Assembly (NCBI GenBank): GCA_947377285.1
Contig: CANCFT010000011.1
Coordinates: forward strand, 38,773 to 102,772
Direction: 5' to 3'
Length of the DNA: 64,000 nt
Origin: Bacteriovoracaceae bacterium
GTDB taxonomy: Bacteria; Bdellovibrionota; Bacteriovoracia; Bacteriovoracales; Bacteriovoracaceae
The translations under genes were made by a program, and so were the position numbers. Shown piece after piece: positions 51,141-59,204 of this stretch. Within the stretch, counting starts at the first letter, position 1. The number at the start of each line of letters is the position of its first letter. The notes beneath the pieces are model-generated. The model saw nothing but the letters and a program-made list of their open reading frames with translations. It was not told where the DNA came from and ran no database searches.

Positions 51141-52208
51141 TTATTTTTTATGAGTCATTAGAATCTCATAAGCTTCTTGGATCTGGTTAAATTTCAAAAT
51201 TGACTTTTTCTCGATAGTCTTTGGCAGTTTCTGTGAAACAATTTTATCAGGATGCATAACTAAGGCTATTTTTTTATATGCCTTTTTTATTTCATCGACT
51301 GGTTGGTCTAAAGATATACCTAAAATCATCTGTGCAACTTCAATATCCTTTTTATTTGTGATTATAGGAAAAGGAGAAAGTAGTGAAGCATAATTAAGAG
51401 ATAAGCTCAGTTCTTCAAAGATTTGCGATGAACTTACCGCCCAAAGGTTGGATTCTCGAAAGACAATATATTCAAATGCTGATTTGATTGTTTCGTCTGA
51501 GTATTTGGTGAGTACTAATGTCTCAGTAAATATTCGTTCTTCTTTTAATTCTTTTTGTAGACTTACGGCCATTAATATTTTGATTTGAAACGCTAATGCA
51601 AGCTCAGACGGTTTGAGGGCCATTTTTTTTGCAATTTTATCAATTAATGAAAAGTTTTTTTCTTTAATTTCATCCAATGAAATTAAAAATAAAAGTAAAG
51701 AAATTAAGAAATTTTTCAATGCAACTGTTGAAGATTGATGCACTTTACTCAATGATTGAAAATAATGTCTTTTTTCACAAAGTAATAAAAATGAAAGGAT
51801 CTTAGATTCTGCGATTGTATAAGAATATTTTTTAGAAATTTCAGATTGTATTTCTTTAGAAAAAGCACTCCCTCCCCAGCGGGATTCTATGAAGATTTGT
51901 TTAATTTCCGGGCTCGTTTCTAAGTCATTATTTTGAATTTTTAGATTTTTGGTGATTTGGGATTCTTCGATTGTGGAATGGCGGCTTGGCAACTCGCTTG
52001 GTTGAAGCTCACCCGAGAGACCGTATTGTGATCTTAGCCTTTCTTTTTGTCTCCTAATAAGTGTATCCAAATTATTTTCTTGAGTATATTGGCCGGGCAT
52101 TTTGCTTTTTAAAAATTTCATTAGAATAGGAGCCAGGATAAATAACGAAAAACCAATAAAAATAAAACTGGAAATGGCCCGAATGATAATATCTTTATGA
52201 GTAAGCAT
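51141..52208 (-). CDS. Membrane-anchored DnaJ-domain protein
   Basis: 355 residues, with one N-terminal membrane helix (about 12-34), a charged linker, a central all-helical region of TerB-like appearance (about 115-260) and a C-terminal J domain (about 285-355: ILGISLDQPVDEIKKAYKKIA, MHPDK). The HPD tripeptide is intact. The order TM, TerB-like, J domain resembles DjlA of proteobacteria, a DnaK co-chaperone at the inner membrane. It lies 10 bases upstream of the deaminase start, in one operon. Confidence 0.85.
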   Translation of the reverse strand: MLTHKDIIIRAISSFIFIGFSLFILAPILMKFLKSKMPGQYTQENNLDTLIRRQKERLRSQYGLSGELQPSELPSRHSTIEESQITKNLKIQNNDLETSPEIKQIFIESRWGGSAFSKEIQSEISKKYSYTIAESKILSFLLLCEKRHYFQSLSKVHQSSTVALKNFLISLLLFLISLDEIKEKNFSLIDKIAKKMALKPSELALAFQIKILMAVSLQKELKEERIFTETLVLTKYSDETIKSAFEYIVFRESNLWAVSSSQIFEELSLSLNYASLLSPFPIITNKKDIEVAQMILGISLDQPVDEIKKAYKKIALVMHPDKIVSQKLPKTIEKKSILKFNQIQEAYEILMTHKK

Positions 52209-52258
52209 AATTTATAGTATCATTAAGCAGAGATAAAATAAAATATCGAGTAGGAATC

Positions 52259-53260
52259 ATGTTTAATTGGTCAATCAAAGAAATCGAGTTACCGTTAAAA
52301 TTTAATTGGAATATTTCACGAAATAGCTCAGATATTAAGCGCAATTTTATTATTGAAGTTCGAAATGGGTCTCTAAAAGCTCATGGAGAGGTGGCTTTTA
52401 ATGTCCGTTATGGAGAATCAAAAGAATTAATTTTAGAAAAATTTGAAGAGTTCAAAACAAATGCACCTCAAGACTTTAATGGCGTTGAAAGCCTCGTCTC
52501 ATATTTAGATACGATGGAGATTCCACAATCTTTGCGATTTGGCATAGAGTCCAGTTTTGTTCATTATATATCAATTTTGTCAGGTAAAAGTGTAGCTCTT
52601 TTAATGGGAACTAATGTCGTAAGTAGTGTTAAAACATCATTCTCAATTCCCATTATGGACATAGGTAAAGTTCAATCATTTATTAAAGAAAATCAACTCA
52701 ATCGATTTTCTGTTTTAAAAGTAAAAGTTAATCGTGAAAATGCACATGATTTTTGCCAAGAAATTTTAAAAAATACAAATGTTCCACTCAGAGTCGATGC
52801 GAATGAATCTTTTAATAATGCTTCAGAAACAATTAATTTTTTAGAGAATTTTTCGGAAATATCTAGGCTAGAGTTTTTAGAACAACCACTTCATAGTGGC
52901 CTGCACGAAGAAGCTCTTGAATTAAAGAAACACAGTAAAGTTTTTTTAATGGCAGATGAATCAGTGACTAAAGAAGAAATAAATGACTATTACAAAGAGC
53001 GCTTTGACGGCATAAATGTAAAGTTGATGAAGGCCGGTGGATATCTAAAAGCCATTAAGCAACTAAGGCAAGCAAAGCTTTTAGGATTAAAAACAATGTT
53101 AGGTTGCATGATAGAAACCAGCCTCGGAATATCGAGTGCACTTAACATTTCTGGTGGCGTAGATTTTTATGACTTAGATGGTTGCCTTTTAATTAAGGAA
53201 GATCCATACAAACTTATAAGTGAAGAAAATGGTAAAATATTTTATTCTTATATCCAATAA
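52259..53260 (+). CDS. Dipeptide epimerase (enolase superfamily)
   Basis: 333 residues, mandelate racemase/muconate lactonising enzyme family. The two general bases are Lys in VLKVKV (KxK) and Lys in GINVKLMKAGG. Metal ligands are Asp in RVDANES, Glu in FLEQPLH and Asp in LMADESVT. CMIETSLGISSAL and DLDGCLL are typical of L-Ala-D/L-Glu epimerase (YcjG/YkfB). This acts in recycling of murein peptides, useful after breakdown of host or self peptidoglycan. No signal peptide. Its stop abuts that of the OM protein gene (TAATTA). Confidence 0.9.
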   Translation: MFNWSIKEIELPLKFNWNISRNSSDIKRNFIIEVRNGSLKAHGEVAFNVRYGESKELILEKFEEFKTNAPQDFNGVESLVSYLDTMEIPQSLRFGIESSFVHYISILSGKSVALLMGTNVVSSVKTSFSIPIMDIGKVQSFIKENQLNRFSVLKVKVNRENAHDFCQEILKNTNVPLRVDANESFNNASETINFLENFSEISRLEFLEQPLHSGLHEEALELKKHSKVFLMADESVTKEEINDYYKERFDGINVKLMKAGGYLKAIKQLRQAKLLGLKTMLGCMIETSLGISSALNISGGVDFYDLDGCLLIKEDPYKLISEENGKIFYSYIQ

Positions 53261-54523
53261 TTAGAAAAATAATTTCAAGTCTAAATCAAATCGCTCATAA
53301 TTCGCTGCGTTTTTTGCATTTAATAATTTTTGTGCAGATAAATTTAATTCAAAAGGAATATCGAGCTTTTTCTTTCTATAAAGATCTAATCCCGAAAAAC
53401 CAATTCCAAGACGGGCCCATTGATTATTGGAATAAGAATTATATTCAAGAGTTGATTTAACATTTGTATTTTTCGTATCATAAATTGATGCATCAGTTTG
53501 ATTGTAAATATAAGAAGCATTTAGATTAAATGAGGATGAGACATTAACTGTAAAAATAAATGTTGAATCTAACTTATTACCAAGTTTTTCATTCATTAAT
53601 TCTTTTGTTTGACTAAGTGGTAAGTCAGAGCTTTCTGATGTTCTAAGTAGTTTTTTAGATCCGAATTGATAAGTAAATCGATTTTTAAAATCAAACTGAA
53701 GTGTGTTATCAAGAAATGAAACTCCAGACATTGCTTCAATGAAAGCATCGTATTGACCATCGCCAGTAGAGACGTCCTGAAGTGAATCTGGATCATCAAT
53801 TAGACCTGTTGGAAGAACTGCTCCAAAACTAATTGCAAAGCCCTTATCACTTAAATCTGTAAGTCGATAGATTCCTCCAATTTCAGTATCGCCAAGAGCA
53901 TCTCTTTCCCACGTACCTAAGGCCTTATAGCCATAATAATTTACCACAACAGATTGAAGTAGTTGTTCATTTGTTTCTGGTAGTTGAAGTGTTAATTGCC
54001 TAACAAATGCCGATGTTGCAGTTGTGGTATGAGAATTTAAAACAGCTGCTTGAATTGCAGCTAAATTACTTTTTTTTGTTTGCTGAAAAATAACGTTTGT
54101 TTTCATATGGTACACAGGTATCGAACCATAAACTGTTAAATGCTCAGTTATGCCATGTGCAAACCCGACTCCTTGAGCGCTCACTTCAGCATTGGCATTT
54201 GCTTTGAATTCACCAAGGGAGAATTGTGAATATGCTTCAGGTGATAATGTTTTTAATTCTTGAAAATAAGTATTAAGTGCACTGCTAATATTTTCAAGTT
54301 TGCTTGAATTAAAATCTTCTTTTAAGGCAAGCGAATCAGCATTATGATTTGAATCAAACTTCGACTCTATTTTGGAAGTCATTACTTGTTTAAAAACAAG
54401 CATGTTAATTCCTTTTGGGAGAGTCTCGTAACTAGAGGCCCAGACAAAATGAATTGAGCTAATCATCATTAAAGCTAGGCTAAAAAATGCTCTTAAATAG
54501 GCAATAGATGATTCTTTTTTCAT
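53261..54523 (-). CDS. Outer-membrane beta-barrel-like protein
   Basis: 420 residues, signal peptide (about 1-30, ending VWAS). The mature part is rich in alternating hydrophobic/aromatic strands (LTVYGSIPVYH, AISFGAVLPTGL, FDFKNRFTYQFG, WARLGIGFSG) and ends in Phe-Phe, the usual C-terminal signature for BAM-mediated insertion. About 14 strands seem likely from residue 125 on; the first 100 residues are helical. Family not recognised (transporter- or SphA-like porins are possible). The N-terminal region may form a periplasmic plug or coiled coil. Confidence 0.78.
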   Translation of the reverse strand: MKKESSIAYLRAFFSLALMMISSIHFVWASSYETLPKGINMLVFKQVMTSKIESKFDSNHNADSLALKEDFNSSKLENISSALNTYFQELKTLSPEAYSQFSLGEFKANANAEVSAQGVGFAHGITEHLTVYGSIPVYHMKTNVIFQQTKKSNLAAIQAAVLNSHTTTATSAFVRQLTLQLPETNEQLLQSVVVNYYGYKALGTWERDALGDTEIGGIYRLTDLSDKGFAISFGAVLPTGLIDDPDSLQDVSTGDGQYDAFIEAMSGVSFLDNTLQFDFKNRFTYQFGSKKLLRTSESSDLPLSQTKELMNEKLGNKLDSTFIFTVNVSSSFNLNASYIYNQTDASIYDTKNTNVKSTLEYNSYSNNQWARLGIGFSGLDLYRKKKLDIPFELNLSAQKLLNAKNAANYERFDLDLKLFF

Positions 54524-54630
54524 AATTCGCCCATATTAATTCAATTTAAAAAAATATGTTAACTAACTTATTTTTGTGAAATTTTTATAAGGTAAGACTT
54601 GCGAAATTGATTTTTATGATAGATTTGGCC

Positions 54631-55326
54631 ATGAAAAATTTGAGCCAATCTGCTAACTTTTTATTGTTTTTAACACTTTTTACCCTACTGTCTTGCGGAA
54701 GGGAGAAGCTAACACCTCTTTATCGGCCAGTTACTATTAATGAGCTTAAAAATGACAAACCTATAAGGTTTTCCTATCAAATTGATGACACCCAAATTGA
54801 CGAATATGCTAAAAATGCTGGAAAATTTCCTTTGTTTGGGAAACTTTTTCAAGCTATGGCACGGGCACTTGCAAATACCACCATTTCGTCCTCAGGCGGC
54901 CACGAGCTTGAATTAGATGCCGTTAATGTTGATTTAAGCAACTTGTCGTCCCTAGACTTTAATTTAATTGATTTTATAAATTTCGATTCACTGATTGTTT
55001 CTGTAAAAAACGCTAAAAATCATGACTCACTAGCATTTGTAGATAAATTAGAAATTCTTATGAAATTAGATGTTCCTGTACCGGGAATACCGGTAGATGC
55101 AAATGGATACATTCGTGCAGTCTTTTACGATAAGGCATCCAATACCCTAGGTTGTGATGGTCGTTGCTTAAAACTCAATATTTCCAATATCGATTGGAAG
55201 TCTCTTTTACAAAATAATAAACTTGTCCATTTACAGCCAAAACTCGTCATAAATTCTGTTCCTCTTAGTACAATGAAGCTGGCGGGTTCGATTGATTTTA
55301 GTGTAAAATTTAATTTAGGATTTTAA
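54631..55326 (+). CDS. Lipoprotein of unknown function
   Basis: About 231 residues. The signal peptide MKNLSQSANFLLFLTLFTLL precedes the lipobox LLSC with Gly following, so a lipoprotein. I chose this ATG because it gives an ideal 21-residue signal. An upstream TTG/ATG (54607/54616) would only lengthen it. The mature part (RPVTINELKNDKPIRFSYQI, then two long beta-rich segments) has no recognisable family. Asp/Asn-rich patches (HELELDAVNVDLSN) look like beta-strands. It is followed within 13 bases by a glycosyltransferase. Confidence 0.72.
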   Translation: MKNLSQSANFLLFLTLFTLLSCGREKLTPLYRPVTINELKNDKPIRFSYQIDDTQIDEYAKNAGKFPLFGKLFQAMARALANTTISSSGGHELELDAVNVDLSNLSSLDFNLIDFINFDSLIVSVKNAKNHDSLAFVDKLEILMKLDVPVPGIPVDANGYIRAVFYDKASNTLGCDGRCLKLNISNIDWKSLLQNNKLVHLQPKLVINSVPLSTMKLAGSIDFSVKFNLGF

Positions 55327-55338
55327 CTAGGATTTTAC

Positions 55339-56475
55339 ATGCGGATCGGATTTGAAGCCAAGCGCGCTACTCACAATTTTAGAGGGCTAGGAAATTATTC
55401 ACGGGGCTTAATTGAAGGCTTAATTAAATATCATGGCACCGAAGAATATATTCTTTATTCACCGCCTTTTAAAGATCAACGCGCAAAAAAATGGATTTCT
55501 TCACTCGAAGGACGTTATGAATTAAAAGTACCTAAACATTTTATTGAATCGCATTTTGCTTCATTTTGGCGAAGCTTTTTATTATCTAATGAACTTAAAA
55601 AAGATCATTTAAATATTTTCCATGGACTTTCTCATGAGATTCCATTTGGTTTGAAAGGATCTCAGTCTTTTAAAAAAATAGTAACGATGCATGATTTAAT
55701 TTTTCTTCGTTATCCTCAATTTTTCCCTTTTATAGACCGAGCTGTATATAACCAAAAGTTTAGGTATGCCTGCAAGCATTCAGACTTAGTCATTGCTATT
55801 TGCCAACAAACTAAAGAAGATTTAATTCGTTTTTTAGGAGTTGAAGAAAAAAAAATTATTGTACATTATCAAAGTTGTTCACCTCTGTTTTATGAGCAAG
55901 TTTCCTCAAATTTACTTGTTGACGTGCAATTGAAGTATGCTCTTCCTGAAAGTTATATTCTTAATGTCGGGGCTTTTGAAGAACGAAAAAATCAATTAAA
56001 TCTTCTTGAATCTTTTGCCATGATTAAAGATAAAATAAAAGAAAATCTCGTTTTCATCGGTCATAAAAATGAGTATCAAAAGAAAGTAGAGGCTCGAGTA
56101 GCAGAACTCAAATTAAATGACCGAGTCCATTTTTTAAGTTTAGTTCCTCACACTGATCTTCCAGCGCTTTATCAAATGGCCAAGGTGTTTTGCTTTCCCT
56201 CGCTCTTTGAAGGTTTTGGCATTCCAATAATCGAAGCACTATTTTCAAAAATTCCAGTTATTACTTCATTTGGATCATGCTTCCCTGAAAGTGCAGGGCC
56301 TAATTCATACTATATTGATCCACAATCCGTCTCAAGTTTATCCGTTGGACTAATGAGTGTATTGGGTAATGAAAACCTACAGGCCAAAATGAAAAATGAA
56401 GGTTTTGATTACGTTCAACGCTTTCATCAAAAAGAAAGTTCAGGTCAATTAATGGATATCTATCGTCAGGTATAA
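55339..56475 (+). CDS. GT4-family glycosyltransferase
   Basis: 378 residues, GT-B fold. N-terminal MRIGFEAKRATHNFRGLGNYSRGL, ILNVGAFEERKN (donor-binding turn), and the EX7E motif region FEGFGIPIIEALFSKIPVITS are diagnostic for GT4 enzymes. It resembles mannosyl- or rhamnosyltransferases of LPS O-chain and capsule synthesis. Substrate unknown. Lies between a lipoprotein and flagellin; it could glycosylate surface structure, including flagellin, but this is only a context guess. Confidence 0.88.
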   Translation: MRIGFEAKRATHNFRGLGNYSRGLIEGLIKYHGTEEYILYSPPFKDQRAKKWISSLEGRYELKVPKHFIESHFASFWRSFLLSNELKKDHLNIFHGLSHEIPFGLKGSQSFKKIVTMHDLIFLRYPQFFPFIDRAVYNQKFRYACKHSDLVIAICQQTKEDLIRFLGVEEKKIIVHYQSCSPLFYEQVSSNLLVDVQLKYALPESYILNVGAFEERKNQLNLLESFAMIKDKIKENLVFIGHKNEYQKKVEARVAELKLNDRVHFLSLVPHTDLPALYQMAKVFCFPSLFEGFGIPIIEALFSKIPVITSFGSCFPESAGPNSYYIDPQSVSSLSVGLMSVLGNENLQAKMKNEGFDYVQRFHQKESSGQLMDIYRQV

Positions 56476-56482
56476 GCTAACT

Positions 56483-56509
56483 TCATTACTTGGAATAATT
56501 TACCGATAA
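56483..56509 (+). promoter_or_regulatory. Candidate sigma-28 (FliA) promoter for flagellin
   Basis: ACCGATAA (56502-56509) matches 7 of 8 of the sigma-28 -10 GCCGATAA. The consensus -35 position, 11 bases upstream, holds TCATTACT, only a weak fit. It is 48 bases before the flagellin ATG. Confidence 0.55.
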
Positions 56510-56511
56510 GT

Positions 56512-56540
56512 CTAAAAAGCTTCATGGTAGAGGCTTTTAG
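56512..56540 (+). ncRNA. Leader hairpin of flagellin mRNA
   Basis: CTAAAAAGC (56512-56520) pairs with GCTTTTAG (56533-56540) with one bulged A and a 12-base loop. It lies between the sigma-28-like promoter and the AAGGAAG ribosome binding site, so it should be in the 5' UTR. It is listed as a structured RNA element, not a separate transcript. Confidence 0.4.
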
Positions 56541-56557
56541 TTAGTTCAAGGAAGAGT

Positions 56558-57388
56558 ATGCGAGTCTCGACAAATGTTCAATCCATGGTCGCTCAAAGGT
56601 ATGTTCAACAGCATACTGATGAATTGGCAAAAGAAGATAGTCAACTAGCTTCAGGAGAGAGAATTGTTCGTGGAGCAGATGATCCGGCCGGATTAGCGAT
56701 TTCAGAAAAAATGAAAGCAATGATTAGAAGTAATTCACAAGCTGAACGAAATACAAATGATTCAATTTCATTATTACAGGTGGCCGAGGGCTCACTCAAT
56801 ACAATGCAGGAAATTACTTCACGTTTAAGAGAACTTTCTATGCAGTCATCAACTGATACTGTTTCAGATATGGACAGAGTTATTATCGATAAAGAATTTC
56901 AACAAATGAAAAATGAAGTTGAGAGGCTAACCACTTCAACTAGTTTTAATGGCAATAAAATTATTAAAGATAAAGACAGTATCTATGACCTGCAAATTGG
57001 AGTTAATGCAGATGAAAATTTTGACCGTATCCGCTATGATATGGGGAAAATTATGGATTCAACAAATAATTTTGGATTAAATGGTGTTAATCTTCGTTCA
57101 AAAGAATCATCTCAAAATTCTTTGGGAACACTTAATAACATGATGACTGAAATTAGTAAAAGTCGGGCACAACTAGGAAGTATGAGCAATAGAATGAATT
57201 CTATAATTCAAACTCTTGAGACTTCTAAAGAAAATATATCATCAAGCAATTCAAAAATACGTGATGCTGACGTGGCACGTGAAGCGGCCAATAAGGCTAA
57301 AATTCAAATTTCTCAATCAGCGAGCTTGGCCTTACTAAAACTTTCAAATGATCAGCCGGCCTCTATTTTAAAACTTGTAGGTGGGTAA
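56558..57388 (+). CDS. fliC: Flagellin
   Basis: 276 residues, a short flagellin with D0/D1 domains and almost no variable D2/D3. N-terminus: RVSTNVQSMVAQRYVQ, LASGERIVRGADDPAGLAIS and QVAEGSLNTMQEI. C-terminus: SSNSKIRDADVAREAANKA and the terminal LLKLSNDQPASILKLVGG-type helix (cited in part). Such short flagellins are usual in Bdellovibrionota. RBS AAGGAAG precedes the ATG. No secretion chaperone is adjacent. The gene appears monocistronic, with the exported operon convergent 17 bases away. Confidence 0.97.
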   Translation: MRVSTNVQSMVAQRYVQQHTDELAKEDSQLASGERIVRGADDPAGLAISEKMKAMIRSNSQAERNTNDSISLLQVAEGSLNTMQEITSRLRELSMQSSTDTVSDMDRVIIDKEFQQMKNEVERLTTSTSFNGNKIIKDKDSIYDLQIGVNADENFDRIRYDMGKIMDSTNNFGLNGVNLRSKESSQNSLGTLNNMMTEISKSRAQLGSMSNRMNSIIQTLETSKENISSSNSKIRDADVAREAANKAKIQISQSASLALLKLSNDQPASILKLVGG

Positions 57389-57405
57389 GTTAAATCCAGT
57401 TGATC

Positions 57406-58200
57406 TTAGTTCAACTTTGGAAAACCATAACCTGTTAGGGCCATAGATAGGATATCGGCGGACTCTGTAAATGCACTTTCTCCTTCAGCTAAACCTTGAT
57501 AAAATTGCTTTGGAGTAATTTCACCTGCATTACTTCCAATATGAATATACCTAACACCACTCCAATTAGAATTATTTTCAATCGCTCTTACAATTAACGC
57601 TGACTGAGGATTTGGCATCCACTTGTAAAAATAAAGATAAGTTAGACTAGCTTCATGATCTTGAAAATGACTTTCAATTTGCACATTGAATTCCATAAAA
57701 CCAAGAGAGAAAAAACTTTTTTGTTCGTTATTAGGTAAAATCGTATGACTAATTTGAATTTTAAAGCTTGGAATATTAATTTGATAATAATCAATATCTT
57801 CAATAGGTTTTAAACGGAAATTAAGTAGATCGTCGTCATTTGTTGCTAGGACGTTTGATCCAATTTTTTTAATATCATAAGAAAAACTAATTGAATTTTC
57901 GAGATAAAAAATAACGTGTTCATTAATTTCTGAAGCAGTTTTTTCTCGTGTAATCTTTGAAGTAATAATTATTATTTTTTCATCGGAATTATTTTTAATT
58001 TTATATGTTCGAATCCCATCTTTAGAAACATAAATAATACTATTTAATGTGAGGGATTCGAAGTAGTCATTGAGTTTAGAAAATATTAGTGTTTTGTAGT
58101 TTTGAAAGTCAGGATAATTTTCATTGAAGACTAATGGATCAATTGATGCTTTAGTTAATGAACTAAAAAATATTGAAATTAAAATTATTAACACTTTCAT
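57406..58200 (-). CDS. Exported hypothetical protein (third of operon)
   Basis: 264 residues, not recognised. A signal peptide (about 1-18, ending LTKAS). The mature part is beta-rich with many Ser/Thr/Asn and paired aromatic strands (IRTYKIKNNSDEKIIIITS, YQINIPSFKIQISHTI, LTYLYFYKWMP), and a helical end FTESADILSMALTGYG. It overlaps the preceding gene by 4 bases (ATGA). Periplasmic or surface location is expected. No cysteine is visible. Confidence 0.72.
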   Translation of the reverse strand: MKVLIILISIFFSSLTKASIDPLVFNENYPDFQNYKTLIFSKLNDYFESLTLNSIIYVSKDGIRTYKIKNNSDEKIIIITSKITREKTASEINEHVIFYLENSISFSYDIKKIGSNVLATNDDDLLNFRLKPIEDIDYYQINIPSFKIQISHTILPNNEQKSFFSLGFMEFNVQIESHFQDHEASLTYLYFYKWMPNPQSALIVRAIENNSNWSGVRYIHIGSNAGEITPKQFYQGLAEGESAFTESADILSMALTGYGFPKLN

Positions 58201-59204
58201 TGTTTTGGCCGATTATCAATGATCAAGCCATTTTCAGCAGCATCTAAATATTCTTGAATCTGTTTTTTTACCAAGTTTAATTCGATATTGTTTTGTAGTC
58301 TGTTAAAAGCAACTCTTAGTTCAGCTTTTAAATGGTCATTTTGCGTTCCGGTTTGAATAATTTTTGTCGTAGGAAAATAGTAATTATGATAATTAAAAAT
58401 ACTTCTGATTCTTGCAATAGAGCTACTAGTTACTAAATTATCAAAACGACTTAAAAATTCGTTTTGTGAAATCGCCGCACCAGTTCCATCGATGTATTTT
58501 ACTTGATTAACAACACCTTTTGTAACAATAACTGCATTAGTAATAGGGTTAAAGTTTGAATCAATTTCCCATGATCCATATTTCTGCACATACTTTGCAC
58601 TATAACCTGAATAACTAATTGTAAGTCGAGTTTCTGACTCAGAAAAATTATAATTATAACGAAGAAAACGTTGACCTAAAATATAAAAATCAACAAGTTT
58701 GATTTTATCTTTTTTCTCAATAAGAATTTTGAAAATTTCTTCATTATTAGAATTAGAAATCCGATAGAGGCGATAATTTTGTTGATCATCTAAATCAATA
58801 TTTCTCTTACCTTTAATAAAATCGCTGTATTTGAGAGGTTCTAGATTTCCACCTCGAGTAACCACATCTTCAACTAACGAAATTAGACCGAGGCATCCAG
58901 TATAGATAGACTTCTCCACCAGCTCATTATTTGTTTTTTTAAAGTTATACTGAAGACTAGAAACCGGCTCACCTTGAGGGATCATATCTCCATGACAGTT
59001 GAGAACATTATTATGTTTGAAGACAATTGTTTTATCAGATAATTGGCCAATAAAGTTTTTACCTAAGTCAATTATTTTAGTCGTTAATGTACCTCTGAAA
59101 TCATTTACAATATCATCAATCCCTGCAACGGATGGTGGCAAAGGTATATTTTCTGCGTGAACATTACCTATAGTTATAAATAGGATTAATAATATTTTTT
59201 TCAT
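58197..59204 (-). CDS. Exported hypothetical protein (second of operon)
   Basis: 335 residues, not recognised. A signal peptide (about 1-17, ending NVHAEN). The mature part contains NCHGD and YTGCLG with the only Cys pair (possible disulfide), a beta-rich centre and a helical C-terminus (LKAELRVAFNRLQNNIELNLVKKQI, cited in part). It overlaps the genes on both sides by 1 and 4 bases, so the three are translated together. Confidence 0.72.
   Translation of the reverse strand: MKKILLILFITIGNVHAENIPLPPSVAGIDDIVNDFRGTLTTKIIDLGKNFIGQLSDKTIVFKHNNVLNCHGDMIPQGEPVSSLQYNFKKTNNELVEKSIYTGCLGLISLVEDVVTRGGNLEPLKYSDFIKGKRNIDLDDQQNYRLYRISNSNNEEIFKILIEKKDKIKLVDFYILGQRFLRYNYNFSESETRLTISYSGYSAKYVQKYGSWEIDSNFNPITNAVIVTKGVVNQVKYIDGTGAAISQNEFLSRFDNLVTSSSIARIRSIFNYHNYYFPTTKIIQTGTQNDHLKAELRVAFNRLQNNIELNLVKKQIQEYLDAAENGLIIDNRPKQ

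Noticed and set aside
57390..57426. AGTTGA/TCAACT hairpin after flagellin as terminator
   Set aside because: Six-base stem with 7-base loop and no T-run; too weak to call.
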